Shown here: positions 42,484 through 50,744 of the stretch, piece by piece | Layout of the letters: every line of letters starts with the position of its first letter | How positions within the stretch are numbered: the first letter of the stretch is position 1 | NCBI GenBank assembly: GCA_035620615.1 | Contig: DASPGM010000015.1 | Coordinates: 1-62,581 of the forward strand | Source: CSP1-1 sp035620615 | Lineage (GTDB): Archaea > Thermoproteota > Nitrososphaeria > Nitrososphaerales > Nitrosopumilaceae | Reading direction: 5' to 3' | DNA: 62,581 nucleotides | Translations under genes and position numbers: made by a program | The notes under the pieces: model-generated | The model's input: the letters and a program-made list of their open reading frames with translations, nothing else | Databases searched by the model: none | Told to the model about the DNA's origin: nothing

Positions 42484-43806
42484 GTGTCTACTAACCCTAA
42501 AATTGAGATTCAAGGAACTTCACCCTTTAAACTGCCATCGGGGGTTTTTGAGGTTCAAATAGCTATATCTGATCAAAAACCATCCGAAAAAAGCCTCCTT
42601 GAAAAAAACTTTCCAACTCTCTGGAAGCAAGATTTTCATTTAAAAGTACAAGATCGAAAATTTACCCAAATTTTAGGAAGTAATGATAATCCTCTGCCAA
42701 AATCAGTTTTGGATGCAGATTCTGTATGGGTTATTGTTTCGGATCAATTTTCTTCATTACATTCCGTTTTTGATGTTCAAATTTCCAAAACTTCAACAAC
42801 ATCAAAACCTCAAAAATCCGAACGGGAAAGTATTTCAAAAGAAACTGACATTAAAACCCCTCCAAAAATTCAGAAAGAGACCATTGCACCTCGAAGTGAA
42901 TTTGGAACTTCATTTGACCGTAGTTCTCGTCCTGCAACAGGCCCAATGGGTGATAAGGGAAGAACAGGTCCTCCTGGCCCTCAGGGTGATCAAGGACCCC
43001 CAGGTCCTGAAGGCCCGCCAGGAGACAAAGGAGATACAGGTCCTCCAGGTGATAAAGGAGACAAAGGACCAACTGGACCTAGAGGAGAAAAAGGAGACAA
43101 AGGATTAACAGGAGATAAAGGAGATAAAGGTGATAAAGGCCCTCCAGGATTTCCAGGAGAAAAGGGCGATAAAGGAAATCAAGGTTCTCCAGGTGATAAA
43201 GGAGATAAGGGTCCTACAGGTGAACGGGGGCCCAGGGGTCCACCTGGAGATAAAGGTCCAACAGGAGAGACAGGTGCAAAAGGCGATAAAGGAAGTACCG
43301 GAGATACTGGTCCTGAAGGAGACAAAGGGACTCAAGGTCCACAAGGGAAACCTGGCGATAAAGGATTAACAGGTGTTCCTGGGACTCCAGGAGAAAAAGG
43401 AGACAAAGGTCCGCAAGGCCCACAAGGAGAAAAGGGTCTTACAGGTGCTACAGGTCCACCTGGTGACAAAGGTCCAATAGGTCCACAAGGTCCACAAGGT
43501 CCTAGAGGACAATCAGGCCAGCCAGGAGAAAAAGGTCCAATTGGCCCTCAAGGAATTCAAGGCCCACAAGGTGAAAGAGGTCCTACAGGTTCTCCGGGTC
43601 CACAAGGAGAACAAGGTCCAAGAGGAGAACAAGGTCCACCGGGAGCAATTGGTCCAAGAGGTCCACCAGGTCCCCCAGGAGAAAAAGGAGCTGCTGGAAT
43701 GTCAGAGGAAAATAAAATATTATTTAAAGAATTATTGCAAATTCTAACATCTAAAAACATCATTACTACCCAAGAACAAATCAAACTAATGAGTTATTTG
43801 TATTAG
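42484..43806 (+). CDS. Collagen-like protein with 85 uninterrupted G-X-Y triplets
   Basis: The protein has 440 residues from GTG 42484. Residues 8-100 form a beta-rich domain (FKLPSGVFEVQIAISD, TLWKQDFHLKV, FTQILGSNDNP, SVWVIVSDQF). Residues 101-150 are a Ser/Thr/Lys-rich linker. From Gly153 to Gly405 every third residue is Gly, with many KGD, KGE, GPP and GPQ triplets, the charge pattern that stabilises bacterial collagen helices. A 35-residue helical tail (KILFKELLQILTSKNIITTQ..) could trimerise. No signal peptide or TM helix is visible, so it may be cytosolic, leave by an unusual route or be a phage-derived tail-fibre relative. I do not recognise the N-terminal domain with confidence. Confidence 0.85.
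   Translation: MSTNPKIEIQGTSPFKLPSGVFEVQIAISDQKPSEKSLLEKNFPTLWKQDFHLKVQDRKFTQILGSNDNPLPKSVLDADSVWVIVSDQFSSLHSVFDVQISKTSTTSKPQKSERESISKETDIKTPPKIQKETIAPRSEFGTSFDRSSRPATGPMGDKGRTGPPGPQGDQGPPGPEGPPGDKGDTGPPGDKGDKGPTGPRGEKGDKGLTGDKGDKGDKGPPGFPGEKGDKGNQGSPGDKGDKGPTGERGPRGPPGDKGPTGETGAKGDKGSTGDTGPEGDKGTQGPQGKPGDKGLTGVPGTPGEKGDKGPQGPQGEKGLTGATGPPGDKGPIGPQGPQGPRGQSGQPGEKGPIGPQGIQGPQGERGPTGSPGPQGEQGPRGEQGPPGAIGPRGPPGPPGEKGAAGMSEENKILFKELLQILTSKNIITTQEQIKLMSYLY
42940..43698 (+). repeat. DNA encoding the collagen G-X-Y repeat
   Basis: The 759-bp stretch repeats 9-bp-scale units such as CCAGGAGATAAAGGTCCT and GGTGATAAAGGAGACAAA. It is more G-rich than the surroundings because Gly codons recur every 9 bp, and it yields long false open frames in other phases. 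Repeat slippage could change the triplet count between strains. Confidence 0.9.
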
Positions 43807-43844
43807 TAATATATTCAAATATGATAAGAACAGAGGAATGTTTG

Positions 43845-44129
43845 ATGAGTCAAAAACCAAATAAAATTGAATTTAAGATGATGGATTTTACTAGGCTAGA
43901 AAATGAATTTGTATCTTTTAAACTTGAAGATGGCACAATAGTTAAAGTGAAAGTTGATTTGGACCGAGTTGGGCTTGCTACTAATTATAATAACCCTGAT
44001 GGAACTCCTCACTATGCCATTAATACTTCAGTAAAATTATCCATAATCCCAAATGATAGAAAATTCTCTGTTGAAAAAACTTCAATTAAAGGACCCCAAT
44101 CTTCTCCTCCATCTCAAATGTTTAGCTAA
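43845..44129 (+). CDS. Hypothetical protein following the collagen-like gene
   Basis: The product is about 94 residues: MSQKPNKIEFKMMDFTRLEN.. then a beta-rich domain (FVSFKLEDGTIVKVKVDLDR, HYAINTSVKLSIIPND) and a Pro/Ser-rich tail. I choose ATG 43845 because GAGG lies 8 nt upstream and a TATA-like TAATATATTC lies about 30 nt before it; ATG 43821 is the alternative. It is cytosolic by sequence. It lies downstream of the collagen gene, so the two may act together, but no family is recognised. Confidence 0.6.
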   Translation: MSQKPNKIEFKMMDFTRLENEFVSFKLEDGTIVKVKVDLDRVGLATNYNNPDGTPHYAINTSVKLSIIPNDRKFSVEKTSIKGPQSSPPSQMFS

Positions 44130-44219
44130 CTACATTTTTCCCAATTACTTCTGACTAAAAATATTTGATTCCTTAGCAAATAATTCTAAAATTTTACACA
44201 AATAATTAATTTCCTTATT

Positions 44220-44235
44220 TAGGTAATTATACCTA
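44220..44235. repeat. Inverted repeat TAGGTA-ATTA-TACCTA
   Basis: Perfect 6-bp arms around a 4-nt loop, covering the stop codon of the next minus-strand gene. It shares the TTAGGTA half-site with the sulfur-promoter palindromes but has a shorter spacer. It may be an RNA hairpin at the mRNA end or coincidence. Confidence 0.35.
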
Positions 44236-44430
44236 GTATACACTTTCTGCCGACGGACGCTTGCCTTGTAACCAAGATGTATGTCCACAAACTGTACATT
44301 TGTATTGTCGTCTCCGCTTATACGATGGAATTTTTGGCTGAAAAATCATCTCTTGTTTAGTTTTGGCGATACAAAACTTACACCATCTATCCTCAAAATC
44401 TATTTCTAAATCTTCGTTATTTTTTTTCAT
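44233..44430 (-). CDS. Zinc-ribbon protein, 65 residues
   Basis: WCKFCIAKTKQEMIFQPKIP followed by YKCTVCGHTSWLQGKRP gives two CxxC knuckles 28 residues apart, a classical zinc ribbon like those of ribosomal-protein or transcription-factor type. The N-terminus is acidic. It lies downstream of the DRG gene on the same strand (13-nt gap), so a translation-linked role is suggested by position. I do not recognise a specific family. Confidence 0.65.
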   Translation of the reverse strand: MKKNNEDLEIDFEDRWCKFCIAKTKQEMIFQPKIPSYKRRRQYKCTVCGHTSWLQGKRPSAESVY

Positions 44431-44443
44431 ATTAAATTAAAGA

Positions 44444-45547
44444 TTACATTTCTCGAGATTTTATTATCGTTAATACATCCTCATCTTGTAGTATATGATT
44501 GATTCCCACTCTTTGACCGCCAAATTTCACACTTTTACCCCATACCATCCCATACCTAAACTGTTTTTTCATATTTCGATGTAGCTTGTTACAAATATCT
44601 AGTACAGAAGAGCCCTCTCTTGCAATAAGAGGTTCTTTGAAATCGGTTTCTCCCCCTTTTGGTTTCATGTAAATTCTAATGAACTTAAGTTTCTCGTAAA
44701 TCTTTTCTTTCAGTAGATCGATATTTTTGTTCGAATCTGCAGATATTGTAATAAAATCTGATTTGATTTTTGTTTTTAAATCCTTTAGAAATTTATCATC
44801 TACCAAGTCTATTTTGTTAATTACCATGAGAGAATCTGCATAAGATTTACTTCCTGATAGAAAATCAACAATTTGATCAGATTCTACATCCTCCCTTATT
44901 ACTACTCGGGCACTAGTGATTCCATATACGTGTAGAATATCCTTTAGAAGTTTTTCAGATATTTTTGTTAATTTTACTTGTTGGGCAATAGCAATGCCAC
45001 CCATTCCACTTTGTTCTATGATGATATTTGGAGGCTTTTGATTTAATCTGATACCTATATTGGCTAACTCTGTAATCAGTACATCTTCATGATATGGCTG
45101 GAAAACATCTAACACCAATAAAACTAAATCAGCATTTCGCGCAACTGAAAGCACTCTTTTACCTAGTCCTTTGCCAGTTGACGCTCCCTTAATTATGCCA
45201 GGTAAATCTAAAATCTGAATCTTTGCTCCCCGGTAATTCATCATTCCTGGAACCACTGTCAGAGTGGTGAATTGAAATGCACCTACAGAAGATTTTGCAG
45301 ATGTTAATTTATTGAGTAAAGTAGATTTTCCAACACTTGGTAGTCCAATTAATACTACTGTTGCATCCCCTGCCCTTCTTACATCAAAACCATCTGATAC
45401 GCTACCTTTTTTTGATCTGGTTTCTTGTTCTCGTTTTAATTTTGCAATTTTTGCTCTTAACAATCCAAGATGATGTTCCGTTGCTTTGTTGACTTGTGTA
45501 CGCCCCATCTCATCTTGGATGGCTTTAATTTTTTCAGGAATTCCCAA
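44444..45547 (-). CDS. DRG-family (Obg-type) GTP-binding protein with TGS domain
   Basis: The protein has 367 residues. The basic N-terminal helix (LLRAKIAKLKREQETR) is followed by the G domain: GLPSVGKS (G1, about 68-75), TTLTVVPGMM (G2), LDLPGIIKG (G3), MVINKIDLV (NKxD, G4) and TISADSN (G5). The C-terminal TGS domain contains FGQHRVG-like FGGQRVGINHILQDEDVLTI. DRG proteins act in ribosome-linked stress or translation. Its ATG follows the stop of the 75-residue gene with no gap, so they are an operon. Confidence 0.92.
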   Translation of the reverse strand: MGIPEKIKAIQDEMGRTQVNKATEHHLGLLRAKIAKLKREQETRSKKGSVSDGFDVRRAGDATVVLIGLPSVGKSTLLNKLTSAKSSVGAFQFTTLTVVPGMMNYRGAKIQILDLPGIIKGASTGKGLGKRVLSVARNADLVLLVLDVFQPYHEDVLITELANIGIRLNQKPPNIIIEQSGMGGIAIAQQVKLTKISEKLLKDILHVYGITSARVVIREDVESDQIVDFLSGSKSYADSLMVINKIDLVDDKFLKDLKTKIKSDFITISADSNKNIDLLKEKIYEKLKFIRIYMKPKGGETDFKEPLIAREGSSVLDICNKLHRNMKKQFRYGMVWGKSVKFGGQRVGINHILQDEDVLTIIKSREM

Positions 45548-45775
45548 TTAACTCAACCCATGCACATACTTTCTAAATAAAGTCTTATTATTTTTCTTAA
45601 TCATTTGGATTCTGGTAACAGGTATAGCCTCAAAAAAATTAGATTCATTTAGAAATTCAAGTAACGTCAATTCTCTTATTCTATCAAAATCCCTGTAAAA
45701 TACCCTGTATAACATGGGATCGTCTGCAAATTTTGCTTTACTAAATATCTCTTCAATTATTCCTTTTTTAGCCAT
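45548..45775 (-). CDS. Small protein resembling MJ1316/DUF504 RNA cyclic-end recognition domain
   Basis: The protein has 75 residues: DDPMLYRVFYRDFDRIRELT, LLEFLNESNFFEAIPVTRIQ and MIKKNNKTLFRKYVHGL. The strand-turn-strand spacing and the PVTRIQMI end resemble the MJ1316 fold, which is thought to recognise cyclic phosphate RNA ends. The match is from memory and modest. It is directly followed by the DRG GTPase gene, so a role in RNA or ribosome quality is possible. Confidence 0.5.
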   Translation of the reverse strand: MAKKGIIEEIFSKAKFADDPMLYRVFYRDFDRIRELTLLEFLNESNFFEAIPVTRIQMIKKNNKTLFRKYVHGLS

Positions 45776-45878
45776 ATCGATGTGATTTTAACTATTCCCA
45801 CTAATCTATTTTCATTTGTAATAGGAGTGAATTTCTAATTACGTAGCAATTATTATCAAGCATGTAATACGTGGTTTA

Positions 45879-46574
45879 TTGAAACAAAAAACTTTTGCCA
45901 TAGACATTGATGGTACAATAACTGAAAACGGGGTAGGCCGGATTAATCTAGATGCATTAAGTGCTTTACGACATTTAAAAAATATAGGTCATAACGTAAT
46001 TTTTGTTTCAGGAAGATCATCAGTTGAAGGATATTTACTATCAGTCTTTGGAGGCACGACTCCAATAGCTGTGGGTGAAAACGGTGGTTGTATTACGACC
46101 GGCCCAAACATGCATAAATTATTAGGTAATAAACTCGATTGTTTACAAGCATTTGAACTATTGAAATCAAATATTCCAAATATTGCTGAAAAACCTGTTT
46201 TTCCTCGTATGACCGAAATTGTTCTAGAAAGAACTTTTGACATTGAATCGGGGAACAATTTTGTAAATGATAATAATTTGCCTGTTATACTCTCGGACAG
46301 CCAATTTGCTTTTCATATAAATTCCAAGGGAATTGATAAAGCTCGAGGTTTTAGTGAAGTGATGAAAATGTTATCCATACCTAGTGATGATGTAATTGCT
46401 ATAGGAGATAGTAATACTGACATTCCTTTATTTAAAATTGCAAAAACTAGTATTGCTCTTGGAAATTCCACAGAGTTTGTGCAGTCCAATGCAACCTTTA
46501 GTGTTTCTGGAAAATCTGGAGACGGTCTTATTGAGGCGCTTGATAAATTAGCTCCCAAACTTTCTGAGGTTTGA
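45879..46574 (+). CDS. pgp: Archaeal phosphoglycolate phosphatase (HAD IIB)
   Basis: Starts with TTG 45879; 231 residues. FAIDIDGTIT is HAD motif I with both Asp intact, VIFVSGRSS motif II, the Lys in GIDKARGF motif III and VIAIGDSNTDIPLF motif IV. GENGGCI is a Cof-type signature of the TA0175-like phosphoglycolate phosphatases. It would remove 2-phosphoglycolate from DNA repair or oxygenation reactions. argS follows with a 3-nt gap after TGA, so the two are coupled. Confidence 0.85.
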   Translation: MKQKTFAIDIDGTITENGVGRINLDALSALRHLKNIGHNVIFVSGRSSVEGYLLSVFGGTTPIAVGENGGCITTGPNMHKLLGNKLDCLQAFELLKSNIPNIAEKPVFPRMTEIVLERTFDIESGNNFVNDNNLPVILSDSQFAFHINSKGIDKARGFSEVMKMLSIPSDDVIAIGDSNTDIPLFKIAKTSIALGNSTEFVQSNATFSVSGKSGDGLIEALDKLAPKLSEV

Positions 46575-46576
46575 TA

Positions 46577-48460
46577 ATGACATTCCAAATTTTACTTGAT
46601 GAAATTAAATTAAATATTCAAAAAATAATTGATGAACTTAAACTTCCCGAAATCTCATTTGTTGTGGAGCCATCAAAATTAAACTTTGGAGACGTTACAT
46701 GTAATGTATCATTTTTACTTACAAAATATTTAAAGAAAAAACCATATGATATTGCAAAAATAATTTCAGAAAAGTATCGACCTTATCTAGGTGATCTTAT
46801 CAAAAATGTTGAAGCACATGAATCAGGGTATGTCAATTTTTTTGCTGATTATTCAAAGTTAACTGGAATTATTCTTAAAGCCTCTATTCGAGATGATTAC
46901 GGATTTTTAGATTTGGGTAAAAAATCAAGAATAGTAGTTGAGCATACTAGTGTTAATCCAAATAAAGCATTGCATATTGGACATGTAAGAAATATTGTAA
47001 TTGGTGATACCATTGCCAGAATTCTTCGACAAACTAATTTTGACGTTAAAGTTCTTAATTACATAGATGATTCGGGTTTACAAGTTGCTGATATTATTCT
47101 TGGCTTCAAATACGGAGGATTTTCTGAAAATCCTCATGCCGGACAAAAATTTGATCAGTACTGTGGAGATGTTGTCTATGTTAAGACCACTGAAAAATAT
47201 CTTTCAAATCCTGAACTAGAAGAAACCCGTAAAAATATCTTAAAGTCTATAGAAGATGAAAATTCCGATATTGCTAAATTTGCAGAAAAAATTACTAAAA
47301 AAGTTCTTTCTGAACAACTAAAAACATGCTGGAAATTATCAGTTTTTTATAACTGTCTCAATTTTGAATCTCAAATAATTCGTTCTGGTCTATGGAAACA
47401 GGTATTTGAAAAAATGAAAGAAATGAAACTAACATATCTTGAAGTAGAAGGAAAAAATGCTAATTGCTGGGTAATTAAAGGAGAAAAAAATGATGAAGAT
47501 AAGGTCCTTGTAAGAAGTAATGGAACTGCTACTTACATTGCAAAGGATATTCCATATGCAGCATGGAAGTTAGGATTACTTCCTGATCCGTTCTTCTACG
47601 AGCACTATACAACACAAGAAAATGGAGAAATTTTGTGGCAAACTACACTTCTCAAAAATAATAATCCTAAACAAGACTTTACCGGAGACAAGGTACTTAC
47701 TGTAATAGATTCACGACAATCCCGATTACAAAAAATAATTGTGAATTTAATGTCAGAATTCAAATCTGATGAAAAAGCCTATGTTCATCTAGGATACGAA
47801 TCAGTTACCTTAAGTTCTGATACTGCAAAATCTTTAGGAATTGACACCTCTGGCAAAACCGCTCAAATGTCTGGCAGGAAGGGGTTATACGTAAATGCAG
47901 ATTCAATTATTTCTTTACTTGAAAAAAAAACATTGGAGGAAACTAAAAAAAGAAATCCCGAATTGGATGAAAAAATCTTACAACAAATAGCACATGATGT
48001 AGCAATAGGGGTAATTCGATATGAGATGATAAAACAAGATCTTGATAAAATAATTACCTTTGATTTATCAAAATCAATGAGTCTGGAAGGTGACACAGCA
48101 CCATACATACAATATACTCATGCTAGAGCATCTCGAATTCTAGAAAAAGCTGGAACTACTCCTAATTATGAGACCCTCTTTGAATTACTAAACAATGAAT
48201 TTGAAATTGCACTAATTAAACAAATTGGAAAATTTGATTTACAGATAATAGACGCTGTTAATAATTTCTCTCCAAAAGTAATTGCCAAATATTGTTACGC
48301 ATTAGCTGTGACTTTTAACGCATTTTATGAACACGTTAAAGTTCTTGATGATAGTAATAAAAAATTGATAAATGAAAGACTCTGTCTGGTTAACTCTTTC
48401 AAATCAACTATTCATAATGCATTAAATCTATTAGGAATTATATCGCCTAATTCTATGTAG
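46577..48460 (+). CDS. argS: Arginyl-tRNA synthetase
   Basis: This class I synthetase has 627 residues. The N-terminal Add-1 domain (FGDVTCNVSFLLTKYLKKKP) precedes VEHTSVNPNKALHIGHVRN, which contains HIGH. KMSK is represented by AQMSGRKGLYV. SMSLEGDTAPYIQYTHARA and the C-terminal DALR domain (LVNSFKSTIHNALNLLGI) are conserved. ATG 46577 is chosen because GAGGT lies 6 nt upstream; TTG 46571 is less likely. It follows the phosphatase gene in one transcript. Confidence 0.95.
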   Translation: MTFQILLDEIKLNIQKIIDELKLPEISFVVEPSKLNFGDVTCNVSFLLTKYLKKKPYDIAKIISEKYRPYLGDLIKNVEAHESGYVNFFADYSKLTGIILKASIRDDYGFLDLGKKSRIVVEHTSVNPNKALHIGHVRNIVIGDTIARILRQTNFDVKVLNYIDDSGLQVADIILGFKYGGFSENPHAGQKFDQYCGDVVYVKTTEKYLSNPELEETRKNILKSIEDENSDIAKFAEKITKKVLSEQLKTCWKLSVFYNCLNFESQIIRSGLWKQVFEKMKEMKLTYLEVEGKNANCWVIKGEKNDEDKVLVRSNGTATYIAKDIPYAAWKLGLLPDPFFYEHYTTQENGEILWQTTLLKNNNPKQDFTGDKVLTVIDSRQSRLQKIIVNLMSEFKSDEKAYVHLGYESVTLSSDTAKSLGIDTSGKTAQMSGRKGLYVNADSIISLLEKKTLEETKKRNPELDEKILQQIAHDVAIGVIRYEMIKQDLDKIITFDLSKSMSLEGDTAPYIQYTHARASRILEKAGTTPNYETLFELLNNEFEIALIKQIGKFDLQIIDAVNNFSPKVIAKYCYALAVTFNAFYEHVKVLDDSNKKLINERLCLVNSFKSTIHNALNLLGIISPNSM

Positions 48461-48545
48461 GGCCATCTATTTTTATTTGATAGTAGGGTCTGTTCATGCC
48501 GGACATACAAGAGGATATTATCAAAATTAGTCATGAATTATAATA

Positions 48546-48722
48546 ATGGCTACAAGGATAAACGGCTCAATACTAGTTGAAAGTACTGAATATTCAAAAT
48601 TATGCTCTTTTTGTGGATCACGTTTGAACATGGAAGAGGGCGTGATGATTTATGATAAAAATTGGTATCATAATGGCTGCTGGAATTTATTTGAAAATCC
48701 AAAAGGAGGTAATTCAAAATGA
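48546..48722 (+). CDS. 58-residue zinc-binding protein upstream of a response regulator
   Basis: I read this short frame in the argS-regulator gap. It has CSFCGSRLNMEEGVMIYDKN followed by WYHNGCW, a C-x2-C..H-x2-C set for one zinc ion, and its ATGA overlaps the next ATG. An exceptionally strong AGGAGGT within its last codons serves the next gene. Such tight coupling suggests that the zinc protein works with the response regulator, perhaps as an adaptor. No family is recognised. Confidence 0.65.
   Translation: MATRINGSILVESTEYSKLCSFCGSRLNMEEGVMIYDKNWYHNGCWNLFENPKGGNSK
48704..48710 (+). promoter_or_regulatory. Shine-Dalgarno site of the response regulator
   Basis: AGGAGGT lies 8 nt before ATG 48719 and inside the 58-residue gene, allowing re-initiation and balanced coexpression. 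Confidence 0.75.
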
Positions 48723-49111
48723 CTAGTGTAATTGTTGTTGATGATGATAGAGATACAGTGGAAGTTTTTTGTGAATACCTTGCAATAAAGGATATCAAAG
48801 TATTAGGAAGAGGTTATGATGGAAAAACTGCCGTAGAATTGTATAAACAACATAAACCCGACGTTGTTCTTTTAGATGTAATGATGCCTGATTATGACGG
48901 TTTTTACGGTTTGGAACAAATTAGAAGAATAGATCCTGCCGCAAAAATAATTATGGTTACAGCTGATTTAACCTCAGACACTGAAAAAAAATTGGTAGAC
49001 CTAAAGGCATCTGCAATGATCTATAAACCATATGAAATAGATAGTGTTATTGAAACAATAGAAATGGTAAATAAAGAAAATGTTGTTTTATCAACCACCA
49101 ATACAAACTAA
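48719..49111 (+). CDS. Response regulator, CheY-like receiver
   Basis: This 130-residue receiver carries VIVVDDDRDTVEVFCEYL (acidic pair), VVLLDVMMPDYDG (phospho-Asp), IIMVTADLT (Thr switch) and MIYKPYEID (Lys). Its overall form is the standard CheY type, unlike the neighbour at 49155 that has a longer loop. It overlaps the upstream zinc miniprotein gene by 4 nt. No histidine kinase is adjacent. Confidence 0.9.
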   Translation: MTSVIVVDDDRDTVEVFCEYLAIKDIKVLGRGYDGKTAVELYKQHKPDVVLLDVMMPDYDGFYGLEQIRRIDPAAKIIMVTADLTSDTEKKLVDLKASAMIYKPYEIDSVIETIEMVNKENVVLSTTNTN

Positions 49112-49154
49112 ACTTTTTTCAATAATTCCTAAATACTCAATTTATTGATACTAT

Positions 49155-49688
49155 ATGAACATCATGAAGATTTTGATTGCAGAAGATGAAGAAGATTTAT
49201 CATCACAATACCAGGAAATATTAGAAAATAATAACCATTCCACAATTGTCACAAATGACGGAAACAAATGCCTTTCTGCATACCGCAAAGAATACGAAAA
49301 ATGGTTTGACCAAAAAAATGATGATGCCCGTCCAGACTGTCCTTTTGATGTAGTCATTCTTGATTATCAAATGCCAAACAAGAATGGAATGGATGTAGCA
49401 ACTGAAATTCTATCAATTGTTCCTAAACAACGAATAATTTTTGCATCTGCTTTTGTCGAAAATACACTTAAAGATTCAATTAAAAGTTTAAAACAAATTA
49501 TTGAATTAATACAAAAACCTTTCTCATTGCAAGCTTTGGTGGATACGATTGAAGATAAGGAAATTTACCATGAATTGGAAAAACTAAATGTTGACATTAA
49601 AAATTTAAAAGAATTAGAACCTACTCATGCACAAGTACGAGATTATCTAGACGCATTACAGAAGATTCAAAAAGGCCGAACTTTCTAA
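49155..49688 (+). CDS. Response regulator with C-terminal helical extension
   Basis: The protein has 177 residues. ILIAEDEEDLSSQYQEILEN, DVVILDYQMPNKNG (phospho-Asp), RIIFASAFV and LIQKPFS form a receiver with the same loop insertion as the protein at 33372. A 45-residue helical tail (YHELEKLNVDIKNLKELEPT..LDALQKIQKG) follows with no DNA-binding motif. CTAAATAC about 22 nt before ATG 49155 is a TATA box; ATG 49164 is an alternative start. Output may occur by protein binding. Confidence 0.85.
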   Translation: MNIMKILIAEDEEDLSSQYQEILENNNHSTIVTNDGNKCLSAYRKEYEKWFDQKNDDARPDCPFDVVILDYQMPNKNGMDVATEILSIVPKQRIIFASAFVENTLKDSIKSLKQIIELIQKPFSLQALVDTIEDKEIYHELEKLNVDIKNLKELEPTHAQVRDYLDALQKIQKGRTF

Positions 49689-49789
49689 AAATTTAGGTTA
49701 CATCCCATTTAGATTGTTTATTATAATTTCCTGAACCTATTTTTAATCAAAATGCAGTAGATTATATTTAAAAATATTGAGCCTAACTT

Positions 49790-50620
49790 ATGAATAAAAT
49801 AAAACAAGATTCGTACGTACTATTTTTTTTTAATAATACAAAGAAATGGCTAACAAAAATTTCCAAAGAAAAAGAACTTCATACTCATATTGGTGTAATT
49901 CGGCATACGGATGCCATTGGAAAAGAGTTTGGCTCTAAACTAGTTACAAATAAAGGAAAATATGTCTATTTGCTTGAACCCACAATTCATGATTTTATAA
50001 TGAAAATACAACATGGCACTCAAATTGTTTATCCTAAAGACCTTGGCTATATTGCAGCCAGATCAGGGCTTGAAAGCGGTCAGAAGGTTGTGGAGATAGG
50101 GACTGGGAGTGGGTCTCTGACCTCTTTTGTTGCAAGTATAGTAAAGCCCAATGGACACATTTACACTTTTGATGTTGATTCGGAATTTATGAAAATAGCT
50201 AAAAAAAATATTGAAAAAGCTAATTTGATAAAATATGTTACAATGAAGAAGATGGATCTTAAAGTAGCAAAAAAAATGCCTGTATCAAATGCAGATTTAG
50301 TCTTAATTGATCTAGGAGACCCGTGGAGTGTAGTTCCACAAGCAAGAAAAATGTTAAAGGGTAGTGGAGGATTGTTTGCAATTTGCCCAACAATGAATCA
50401 GCTTGAAAAATTAACTTCTTCATTAATTCAAAATGAATTTACTGACATAGAGTGCACCGAACACATTATTCGAACAATAGATGCGCGAGAAGGAAAAACA
50501 AGGCATTCTTTCCAGGGTATTGGGCATACTACTTATCTTACTTATGCAAGAAAAGCATTTTTTGAAAGAGAGAAACTACAAAGATCATCCATTAAAAATG
50601 ATGAATCAAAAACACTATGA
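49790..50620 (+). CDS. trmI: tRNA (adenine-N1)-methyltransferase (TrmI family)
   Basis: The protein has 276 residues. After an N-terminal beta domain (VLFFFNNTKKW, GVIRHTDAIGKEFGSKL, YLLEPT), the SAM-binding domain shows YPKDLGYIAARSGLESGQKV then VEIGTGSGSLTSF (about 101-113), and ADLVLIDLGDPW. ERxxRxxF-like tail features include REGKTRHSFQGIGHTTYLTY. The enzyme makes m1A at position 57/58 of archaeal tRNAs. Confidence 0.88.
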   Translation: MNKIKQDSYVLFFFNNTKKWLTKISKEKELHTHIGVIRHTDAIGKEFGSKLVTNKGKYVYLLEPTIHDFIMKIQHGTQIVYPKDLGYIAARSGLESGQKVVEIGTGSGSLTSFVASIVKPNGHIYTFDVDSEFMKIAKKNIEKANLIKYVTMKKMDLKVAKKMPVSNADLVLIDLGDPWSVVPQARKMLKGSGGLFAICPTMNQLEKLTSSLIQNEFTDIECTEHIIRTIDAREGKTRHSFQGIGHTTYLTYARKAFFEREKLQRSSIKNDESKTL

Positions 50621-50744
50621 TATTTATTTGAAATTTGAACACCATTGATAGTTTAATAAGAAATTTTTTAAGTTAAACTTGGTCTGTACGATCTAAACAA
50701 ACACACCCTAATAGCAATATTTCACGTTTATTTTTTGACGTAGA

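Noticed and set aside
42683..43784. Several long open frames in other phases and on the reverse strand across the collagen repeat
   Set aside because: They arise because Gly codons recur every 9 bp and suppress stop codons. Their products are low-complexity Lys/Ile/Val- or Leu-rich chains, while the Gly frame is perfectly periodic.
48497..48544. 15-codon upstream frame (MPDIQEDIIKISHEL) before the zinc miniprotein
   Set aside because: Too short to judge; it is not in frame with the next gene and has no ribosome site.
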